64,000 nucleotides of DNA, taken from positions 9,380,696 to 9,444,695 of the forward strand of contig OX579638.1 in the NCBI GenBank assembly GCA_951230915.1, in the 5' to 3' direction. Below the pieces are notes generated by a model that saw only the letters and a list, made by a program, of their open reading frames with translations, did no database searches and had not been told where the DNA came from. This document shows positions 55,440 through 64,000 of this stretch, in pieces. Positions within the stretch are counted from its first letter, which is position 1, and every line of letters begins with the position of its first letter. This DNA comes from Antitrichia curtipendula (lineage: Eukaryota; Streptophyta; Bryopsida; Hypnales; Leucodontaceae). A program made the position numbers and the translations under genes.

Positions 55440-56489
55440 GTGTACACACAGAAAAAGGGGTATAAAGCCGGATATTTTCCACATATCCGGACCCTTGCAC
55501 TCATACCCTTCGCCGCAGGGGCTCTACCACGTCCAGTCTTCAGCGCCGCCTTCAGTAGCCTTTTTCGCTGTTGTCACTCACCTCGCGCGCCGCCTGTGTC
55601 CTGCACTTCTGTTCCCATCGCCAGCGTGTTGTCTAATATTCCTGCCAAATCGATAAAGCCTGCACTTACCTGTTTGTCAAATCGCCACTTGCTGCTTTCA
55701 GCGCGCTCTCGCCGGCTTACTATCTCCGGTTGTTGCCCACACTGCAGTACGTGTCGATCAGCCTTCGCTACTTCAGAAAATATTAGATTGCGTCGGCTCA
55801 ATTGTGTGCGCATTGGAATTTGGCAGTCACATTTCAACGGCAGCGTTTATTCTTGGAGGCGGATTACTTTTGGGGTGCACGACGTTTACTGTGGAAGATG
55901 AGGCGTGGAGCGATACTGCAACGGACGGAGCCGACGCTTCTTCCTGAAAGTGCAAGCATTCTTAAGTGCAGCGTTGAGGGAGTTTTCTCACCTTCTCATG
56001 CTCTCATGTTCTTCAATTCTGATTGACGTTGCTTGCATGGCTCTATCTTCTTGGGCGTAGGGTGGTAGTCTGTGAATTTCTTGGGGTTGGGATCGCAGCT
56101 AGCTATTGCTTGAGGGTGGCACTTAATTTATGTACTATGGGTTCGGTGCTTTAGAGTAGTCGCGTCGTGTCGACGGCGCAATTCTCACTCCAGAATTTTC
56201 TTTATGTAGCCAGGTAGAGTTCCGTCACAGGAGGCTGGCCCAAGCGAGACAGGTGCAACCCGAATTGCAGGCGGATGTGGTGGGATCACAGCTTGAATCG
56301 CACTGCCATGGGGTCGCAGGTTGGCTTTACCTGCAGTGCACGGCATTCAATCAGTGACTCCGAGTGCGTGGTTCTAGATCCGGCCTGTGCATCAGCAAGT
56401 CACGAATTGGCCAAAAACGCAGAAAAATGTATGACTAACTAAAATCGATACTTCCAGGAATCTTGGGCAGCCACATTGCCATAGGCAGA
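55440..56489 (+). other. GC-rich island with TATA box, likely promoter and leader
   Basis: A TATAAAG box at 55,461-55,467 stands 20-30 bp before a pyrimidine-rich stretch, in sharply GC-richer DNA. A 153-codon plus-strand frame at 55,440-55,901 is Ser/Arg/Cys-rich with no recognisable domain and is opposed by a minus frame, so I read the region as untranslated leader and intron rather than CDS. CTTCCAG|GAATC near 56,455 is an acceptor candidate. Confidence 0.4.
55461..55467 (+). promoter_or_regulatory. TATA box candidate (TATAAAG)
   Basis: Canonical sequence at the left edge of the GC-rich island, just downstream of MITE H3. Confidence 0.4.
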
Positions 56490-57450
56490 GGCTGTGGTTG
56501 GCGTTGATGACCGAATTACGCAAGTCCACTGTACGGATTGCAGTGACGTTGAAAACGGGGTCAAACTTCTTGTCCCAAATATCGATTCTTTGTGGAAATA
56601 TGCAGGAACTCAAGGAGAAAGGCACTATATATGTGATATGGGGAAGGTGAGACGGGGCGAGTATTACAACCTTGGTAGTAACCAGCACGTAAAAAATGAG
56701 CGCATTTACTTTGCCAGAGGGCGGAGACAGAGTTGTGCAGCAAGTGCCTCAAGGCATTGCTAAGGAGAGAAGGAAACGACTTGTGCAAATGAAGACCTTG
56801 TTCCATGTTCTTAATCAAGGACGTCCGAGGTCTGACTATGTTGGCGTCGGGATTTTGTTGATCCACTTGAATGGTCCAAACATTCCAGGAAGTATTCGTG
56901 TGAGCCTTTGGAATGAAAACTCACGGAGTCCATGTGCGCAGTGCTCTCAGATCGTGTGAAACTCTAGTTACAGAAGGCCCCCTTCGTTCATAAGTGAGGT
57001 TTTGCATCTGCACTCAACTGCGTAGCTGTTTCTCCAGCTCACCCAAACGATATCAGGAATTCCAAAAGCTCGCAGAAGTTGTAGAGACAGGGGGGCTCGA
57101 GAAGTCGAGATCTTGAATCATGAGGTCACGAGGTGGATCTCGCATATATCTTGAGCCCTTGATGGGCGAATTTAAGACACTGATTGTGAAGTTCAGTCAG
57201 GATTCCCTTCAGAAAAGTGCAGCCAAGCGTAACCTTTTCTGTTTTACGTGATTTGCACACCTTGCTGGATCTTCCATGTGTCACGCCGCTCTTAGAGTGT
57301 GTTCAGGAGCTCATTAAATTTGCTCAGGCAGGAAATGTTTTCGTAACCGATTTCACTGCTGCCGTCCAGATATGTCGAGCAGAATTGTAAATGGTGTACT
57401 GTGATTCTGCAACGTCGTTTCAGCCTATCCACTTCCAGTTGTTTAGTGTA
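56490..57450 (+). pseudogene. Broken remnant of an unnamed plant protein family
   Basis: Three pieces read in order on the plus strand. The first (56,490-56,716) contains NGVKLLVPNIDSLWKYAG and NERIYFARG. The frame then shifts by one base near 56,712-56,720 and continues as GGDRVVQQVPQGIAKERRKR...FHVLNQGRPRSDY. A third piece near 57,255-57,390 reads LPCVTPLLECVQELIKFAQ and ends in a stop, followed by an LYCDSATSF-like patch. I have a recollection of this gapped pattern in long unannotated proteins of mosses, lycophytes or ferns, perhaps hAT-transposase related, but I cannot verify it. The stop and frameshift make it non-functional as read. Confidence 0.4.
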
Positions 57451-57459
57451 ATTAATGTC

Positions 57460-58310
57460 GTCTATGGTCCTACAGGAATAAAATAATATAATGAGTCCCC
57501 AAAGAAAGAAATTATAAAAAATTGAAGATAAATTCTCTAATTTGACTAGCCAAATGTGTATAAGATTATGAAGAAGTTTTTTGAGTGTCTAGTAAATGTC
57601 TAATGCTTGATTTTGTAATTATCTTACTTACATTGAAGAAGTCTTCAACAATTATTTCTTTACATTTACTATTGTAATAATAAATAAATATAAAACTTCA
57701 CAAATTCCTAAAACTCTTAACAATTTCACTTTGGAAGTTTCAATAGTTCTTACTCTTGTGATTTAAGGTTTTTGTACATGTGCATGGATTTTTCCTAATA
57801 ATTGCTAAACATCATGCTTTAGATGTGAAGGTGAATTTCACCTGATTCACCTAAATATTGGAGGAATCTTGATTTTTAATGTCAAAGAGAAAAATTGAAA
57901 ACATTTAAAATATTTTTTATTCTATATATTAGTTTGGTTGTATAAATTTATATTTACACAAAAAAAATTGATTGTTTTGTTTTAATGAATAAGATGACAA
58001 TACGAAGGACTGATTTTGTTTTATAGGTAATAGAAAGAGATTTAACAAATAAAAAATATTTTTTGAACTTGATTTTCAGATTTTAGAAAAGAAAAGAAAA
58101 TACAAGATATATTCTATTTGAAGAACATTCATGGAATTGGATATTTTTGAATCTTATATCATAATTGTCAATGATTCTTTTCATGGTGACATCTGATATT
58201 TTTTTCCATGTAATATTTGAAAAAAAGAATATATATACATATTTTGTCAATTATTTTTTCACATATCCTTAACTCTTTCCCCTAACATATGCACAAACTG
58301 TGGATCATAC
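57460..58310. other. AT-rich stretch, no gene seen
   Basis: Composition drops back to AT-rich at about 57,480, which ends the GC-rich island sharply. Confidence 0.5.
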
Positions 58311-58319
58311 ATGTTTACA

Positions 58320-58510
58320 TTAAAAGTTTGAAAGATGAAACTCTCTTTCTAAAGAGGTTTACAAATAATCAATTTTGAATGTAGGTATTATGACCTTGCA
58401 ATCAATGAAAATTCCTATCCCAAAACTTTTTAAGCAACATACTTGAATGAATTAAATTAATAAATCAAAAAGACATTCTACAATGAAGATTTTTCTATTG
58501 CTTTGGAAAA
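58320..58510 (+). repeat. Dispersed repeat L, copy 3 (weak)
   Basis: AAAAGTTTGAAAGATGAAA, TATTATGACCTTGCAATCAA and CAATGAAGATTTTTCTATTGCTTTGG align with 60,190-60,420. Confidence 0.4.
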
Positions 58511-58911
58511 TAATATTTTGGAGTTATTTTGGGTCTCAATCCCTAAAAGTTCAACCTTCAATCACGTGAATAAAGAATGTTTACATTTTTTTTCTTCCAA
58601 TTGATATTCATTTAGAAAGTTTTAAAGAATATCATGCATTATATTAATGGAACTAAGAAAAAACAATCTCTATTTAAGTTATAATGGCATAGATATTTAG
58701 ATAGAATTCCTAGTATTTCATATGGTTTTAAGGTTGATCTTTCAATTTTGAGTTCAAGCACCTCGAGCGTCAAACTTATGGTGGACCATATTGCCATAAA
58801 TTTAAATATGTTTTCAACTAGTAGCAAGTAGTAAGAATAATATGAACTCCTAAATGTTAATTTATCCATTAGATAGGATGATGAATGTTTGAAAAAATGT
58901 GCAGTATCCAA

Positions 58912-59521
58912 TTAACCCTAAAGGACCGGGGGTGTTTGAGCATAGTCCTTGCTTTCTTGATTAGCTCTTGTAATAAGCATAATTCTTCATTTGTGTGCAA
59001 CAATTTTGATGATTCAATTTTGAAATGAAACAAGACTTATTTAGATAGCTTTCTATAAATAAATAAAAGATAAAAAAAAAAATCTCATAATTTTTTAGAA
59101 AATGCCACCGTTGACAAGATTGATGAAAGATGTTTGGTTAGGGAGTATTTTGTATGTACCCTGAAATCAAATTGTTGAAATCGGAATGCTCAAATGTGCT
59201 CCAAAAATTCTGATTGTTTTCCCACATGTGCATATCCCCATAATATGGATGTGTAATTGTTTTTCAAATCATTTTGAGCTATAGAAAAAAAGATATGAAA
59301 ATGTGAAGTAACGACCCACAATGCCTTTTCCATTCTTAAAAACTTCATCAAAAATTGCACACTCAATCATTTCTCGATTGGATTGTACTGATTGATTCAA
59401 TAGAAAAAATCATCTAGGGCTTTTTTGTTGCTTGTAGACTATTAGTGAGGTTCACATATCAATTTTTTACAAATGTAGTTGTAGAAGCCATGTAGTGGCC
59501 TTATGGTCATTTAGGAGTTAA
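58912..59521 (+). mobile_element. TTAA-flanked element, family G
   Basis: TTAA 58,912-58,915 and TTAA 59,518-59,521 bracket 602 bp. Ends are TTAACCCTAAAGGACCGGG and, inverted, TTAACTCCTAAATGACCATA. The interior differs from A and D. Its right TTAA is also the left TTAA of the next element. Confidence 0.65.
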
Positions 59522-60090
59522 CCCCTAAAGGATCAAACGGCATTTTGGGGCACTATAGCATTTTCGGTCATTTATATATGAACAAAAATTTTGTTTTTTT
59601 CTTTGAAGTTTTTATACAATATGTAGGCAAGGAATAACTTTAAGGCGCAACAATTTTTTCAACTTTTGACTTCATGGTTAAAATTTTGTAATTTTATAAT
59701 ACATAATTTTGTTGTTTGGTGTGCAGCCTAGGCAACTTAGAAAAAATCACTTTTTTAAGAAATAAATGTTTGAACTTGGTTTTCTAGATTCATATATTCA
59801 TAGAAAGTTTTGAATGATTTCATTTTGATTAACAAAATGAAAGTTAAGAGGAGATTTAGCTTGCGGGCAATTATAGAATCTCTACTTGAAAATAAACTTT
59901 GAAGTCCTTTATTTTACTCAATTTTCAATATTTTTGAAATAAAATAGAATCACTGGATGTATATTTTTATTACAACATTACAACCATTGAGATTGGAATT
60001 TTTCAATTCCATAAATAAATTCTTAATAATTTAGTATTTTAAATCATACTATCTTTCTTTCTATATAGTATTTTTTTCAAAGATGAATAT
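59518..60090 (-). mobile_element. TTAA element, family D copy 5 (right-end first, truncated)
   Basis: TTAACCCCTAAAGGATCAAACG and the following D interior (TATAGCATTTTCGGTCATTTA, AACTTTTGACTTCATGG, TGATTAACAAAATGAAAG) match copies 1-4 in reverse to about 60,090, where it becomes an (AT)n run (60,112-60,126). The left terminus of D is missing. Confidence 0.65.
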
Positions 60091-60189
60091 GAAATTTATT
60101 TATTTTGAAATTATATATATATATAGCTTATTTCTTTAACTTATTATAGAAAATTGCAAGTTGTAGAATCTACACATTTTTGTGTAAAA

Positions 60190-60420
60190 AGTTTGAAAGA
60201 TAAAATCTAACCATTTTGGAAGAGTTGAAAATACTTCTTTTTGGAATTTAAACATCATGATCTTGCAATTGGTAAGGTTTCTCATTCTAAAAGTTTAGGA
60301 GGGTGTACTCTAATAAATTAACTAAAAGATTCTACAGATGAAGATTTTAGCCTTGCTTTGGATTTGAGTACCATGAAGTAGTATTGGACCAAAAAACATT
60401 GAATTGCTTTAAAGGTTACT
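60190..60420 (+). repeat. Dispersed repeat L, copy 2
   Basis: Matches 7120-7352 (GAAGATTTTAGCCTTGCTTTG and neighbours). Confidence 0.5.
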
Positions 60421-61003
60421 ATTCATTGAAGAAGCTTCAAGTAGAATCATGTAATGTATCTATTGAAAGAAAAAAGAATGCTCTATGTGAATTGCAATGA
60501 TGCTAATAATCTATTCAGATTTTTGAAATTACTATCACCTATTACAATTTCTTGAAAGTGATCATATTATCTTAAGACTAAGCATCTAGGGATTAACTTG
60601 TCTCTATGGGGGCTTGGGAGAATCTCTCTAGAAAAGCGTTACAAGCATTATTTGCCTAGATAATATACAAGAACATATTATTTACAATAGACGATAAGAT
60701 TTGAAAGGGAAAAAGGAAAAAATAATTAGTCAGTCTCACAAAAGGCTCATGAAGACAAGACTAGGAACTGAAAAAGATAGTTGCCGTCTCGGAGTGAAGA
60801 ATATCATGCTAGAATACACCATTCTTACACCAATTGGTAGAAAATTCCTCCAAGATTATTCAAAAGTACATCCTTGTGCCCATCACTACAACTATTGAAG
60901 AAGGTGAGAATATGTTTACACATTTTTATACCAAAAAAAATTGTATCCCTCCAAGTCATCACTTTGTTTTATTAGAAAGCATATCAAAGGAATTAGACGA
61001 AGT
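60421..61003. other. AT-rich stretch, no gene recognised
   Basis: Frames at 60,701-60,898 and 60,834-61,028 overlap in different registers and carry no known motif. Confidence 0.4.
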
Positions 61004-61323
61004 CATTACAAAAAATTTCAGCCCTTAGAAAGGCCGCAAGTTTTGCAGGGCTGTGGTGCAATTAGGGAAAAAAATGTTTTTTTTAAAAAAAAAATTTAGT
61101 TTTTTTAAAATTTTGGGGGGGGAATCTGACGTGGCACTACTAGTGCCACATCAGACTGGAGAAATTTTTATTTTATTTATTTATTTTTTAATATTTATTT
61201 TTTTAATTAATTTAATTTTTAATTTTTTTAATTTTAATTTTTTAATTTTCTGTAACTGCACCGCGGGGGGTGCCGAAAAAGCTTTCTAAACAGCCTTATC
61301 GAGGGCTGAAATTTTTTGTAATG
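61004..61323. mobile_element. Inverted-repeat MITE, 320 bp, no clear duplication
   Basis: CATTACAAAAAATTTCAGCC (61,004) is perfectly inverted at 61,302-61,323 over 22 bp. An inner pair GGTGCAATTAGGG / CTGTAACTGCACC and a near-palindrome CTGACGTGGCACTACTAGTG (about 61,126-61,145) lie between them, followed by a T/A-rich stretch. No coding capacity beyond a repeat-derived frame. Target duplication not seen. Confidence 0.7.
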
Positions 61324-62218
61324 TCTTTCTTTCTTAGGTAAATTCCTCCTCCTATACACCAAAGGGTAGTCAAAATTTCCAAAATTGTGGAGATGTATCA
61401 TATATGCAACATAAAATAATAAATTAATAAATTCCTAAAATCTTTGCAACCACATTGGGTTTTTTTAAATTTCTTTGTCAATTGTTATAGTTTGACTTTT
61501 AACTTGTTTGTGCTTGTAATTTATATTTTTGAATGCGCATTTTTGAATGCAGAAATATTTTATTTGTACACATGCGCAAGTTTGGATGCATTTTCTGTGA
61601 ATTTCTTAGTGATTTGACCTCAAAAATTCAAATTCTGTAATTACTGAAGGACTTGTGAGAAATTGCCACAGCAATTTTTTTGGAACCTAACGGGACATTC
61701 TTCTTTGAGGGCAATGGCACAAATTATCATCTTTTAGGCCATAACAATTGTGTTTCAGAAGTCTTTTTTTTTCTTACATTTTGTTGTTAAAATGCAACAC
61801 TTCACTATTTGGATTGTAGAAAAATACATTTTTGAATTTTCTTATGAATTTCATGATGCTATTGGATGTTATATTCTTTCAAGGGATAATTGTATTGCAA
61901 AATCCATAAGTTTTTTATAAAGTAGATTACAATTTTGATTTTTGGTATTCTTATTTCCAACCATTTACATCATATTAAAAGACACAAAATAAACTCAACT
62001 TCATCTAATTCTCATTGAATTTTGAAGTTGAGATATCTTTAGGCAAGCAGTGAAGAAAATTACTTTCTACTTTGAGCTTGTAGATCTTACAAATGATAAG
62101 GAATTTGATTTTGAATCCTTTTTGTATGTGTTCTCTATGAATTTGAAATTTGAATCCTATATTTAAAATTCTCAAAGTTTGCATTTTGGGGTTCAAAATG
62201 TCAAAGGAATCTTAGGGA
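61324..62218. other. AT-rich stretch, no gene seen
   Basis: At 62,212-62,222 CTTAGGGATTAA looks like a decayed TTAA-element right end, but no left end is found. Confidence 0.4.
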
Positions 62219-62299
62219 TTAAATATGACTTACAAACAAAAGTTGTAACATATGATTTATGTATTGTATCCATGTGGATAGGTCAATTATTGCACTAAC

Positions 62300-62560
62300 C
62301 AATATTTTTCAATAAAATTTGAACTTAAACATTGAAAAATCTTTCTAAAATAGACTATAGATTGAATATTGTTAAGTTTTATAAGGTTTACTTTTCTTTG
62401 GGTTCAAAATGTTAAGTTTCACTTAGTGATCTTTTAAACTTCTTTATTTTATTTAGGTCATTTTTTAAGGATAATTTTTTTAAATTGAAGTTTTTTGGTT
62501 TGGGAGTCTATATCTTTATATCCCTTGAGTAATAGAAAATTTACAAGAAGTTGTACAAAT
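62300..62560 (-). repeat. Dispersed repeat K, copy 3 (reverse)
   Basis: AATATTTTTCAATAAAATTTGAA and TTCAAAATGTTAAGTTTCAC are the reverse of the K copy 1 landmarks at 2640-2760. Confidence 0.45.
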
Positions 62561-63919
62561 TGATACCATACAAATGTAAGAAAACCAATACAAGTATCTA
62601 TAAATATTTAGATGGATGAAAAACAAAGACTTTGTGCTCAATCAACACTACAAAATATACTAGGGTGTTTTTATGTTCTGGGTACTTTTAGATTCAAAGT
62701 GCATTCACAAAAATGCAAAAGATGTACAAATTTTTTAATCTCAAGCTTTGATATGCCTTTGAATTAGAAGTGATTGTGATGACGTTGGTATTCTAAATTT
62801 AGTAAATATTGTTGAATTTAGATTTTTCTTATAAAACAAACAACAAAGAAGCTACATGAATACCTTCAACATGAAGATTTTGTTTTCCTAAATCTCCAAT
62901 TCCTATCCATTTAATTCAATTTTTGTTTGAATTTTTTTCACTCTATTAATTGTTTAGAAAAAATCATCAACTAATTTTAGAATATATATTTTAAAATAAG
63001 GTAGTTCTATATCTAGAGCATGTATTGTAAAATTGATACCCCCTAAATCCTAGTCCTCGTCCTAGTCATAGCATTGTCTACTTTATGCATATTCATCTTT
63101 AATGCATTGTGACATGTTAGAATGCACTAGTTTAAACATGAAACTTTAAAAATAGGATGTCTAAATTTTTTGAGGAATAAAATACTAGTACGTACCCGTA
63201 TACTTCACTAGCAATTACTTTAAAAACAACATGAGAACTACTATAGAGTACGTTTTAAATGTTGGAGCTAATAAATTAAAAAATATTCAAATTATTATAG
63301 TATCATTTTTTATATTATAACTACTATACAATACAATGTAATGATTTATAGTACATAATTTGTAAATCTACACAAGAAGTAGTCTAAAAAGGAGGGGAGG
63401 ACCTATATGAGGAGTTTCCATTTTCTATCTACAAATAGATAAAATAATGAATATTTTATTTTGGATTGTTATCTATTCATTAACACCAACTCAAATGTGT
63501 AGCAGACAAATTTAAAGGACGCATAATATAAGTCAAGTTTAAACAGTATAATACTATTTGTAGGATTTTCCAATTTCTAGGGGGGGTCCTATTGTACATT
63601 TATAATTTATTTGTATAAATTGTTTTATACATGATGTTTGTATATGTGATGTTTGTGTGGGTTGTGTTCAACGATAGTTAGAGTGTACATGTATTGGTCA
63701 ACCTTAACACTGTATGTAAAATTTTGAATTATAATAGGGATATGTTTAAATGACTCAAATTTCAATAATTATTTTTTAGAATACATTAATGTATTGTTGT
63801 TTCTTTTGTTTCAAGGTGATTATCTACCATTTGTGTACATAAAAAAACCCACAAAAACTTGAAATAATTTAAATTAAAACTTTTTTTTTCTTCACAAATT
63901 GTATTTTTATCTATATGAG
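62561..63919. other. AT-rich stretch, no gene seen
   Basis: No ORF longer than about 60 codons and no recognised repeat. Confidence 0.5.
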
Positions 63920-64000
63920 AAAAAATTAGTTCATTTGGAATTTTGGATTAGTGATGTGAAAGTTATGGAGCATTTTAATTTGTGGGGAATCATAACCTCT
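63920..64000 (-). repeat. Family D interior, cut by the window edge
   Basis: TTGGATTAGTGATGTGAAAG and GGAGCATTTTAATTTGTGGG match D2 at 25,880-25,925. The element runs past the end of the window. Confidence 0.55.

Noticed and set aside
55440..55901. 153-codon protein at the GC-rich island
   Set aside because: Ser/Arg/Cys-rich without domain and opposed by an open minus-strand frame; more likely leader DNA.
3228..59521. CCCTAAA as telomeric repeat
   Set aside because: The motif resembles the plant telomere unit, but it occurs singly at element ends, never in tandem.
1..64000. CRISPR arrays, rRNA or tRNA genes
   Set aside because: No regular direct-repeat/spacer pattern and no cloverleaf or rRNA landmarks noticed by eye.

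Overview
This is nuclear DNA of a plant. The window is strongly AT-rich and carries a decayed plant-type non-LTR retrotransposon (LINE) on the minus strand (about 45.9 to 40.1 kb). It also holds many small inverted-repeat elements and no intact protein-coding gene that I recognise. Weak similarity of the 56.5-57.4 kb pseudogene to families I associate with mosses, lycophytes and ferns makes a non-flowering land plant likely, but I cannot name the species.

Layout. 1-1.85 kb is a GC-richer island without a convincing ORF, perhaps a promoter or 5' region of a gene beyond the window. 1.9-40 kb is AT-rich repeat ground. It holds TTAA-flanked inverted-repeat elements (families A to E here), foldback elements, hAT-like MITEs with 8-bp target duplications, dispersed repeats (J, K, L), simple repeats and one plausible small ORF (15,547-16,050). 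40.1-45.9 kb is the LINE. 46-50.4 kb is a GC-richer block of tandem repeats with a possible first exon and intron, perhaps part of an LTR-type element. 50.4-55.4 kb is more AT-rich repeat ground with TTAA and hAT-like elements. 55.4-57.5 kb is a second GC-rich island with a TATA box and a frameshifted coding remnant. 57.5-64 kb returns to AT-rich repeats.

The main result is a superfamily of short non-autonomous elements that begin TTAACCCCTAAAG and end CTTTAGGGGTTAA. The 5'-TTAA plus C-rich terminus is the hallmark of piggyBac-type elements, which are best known from animals. PIF/Harbinger (TTA duplication) is the main alternative. At least ten copies are bounded at both ends. Two abut across a single shared TTAA, two lie in tandem, one family has TTAT on both sides, and a five-layer nest at 25,479-28,857 gives their relative ages. 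One copy joins the right half of family D to the left half of family A. No transposase for them is present, so they would have to be moved in trans.

I read everything by eye. Boundaries of decayed repeats are approximate, and copy similarities are visual alignments rather than computed scores.
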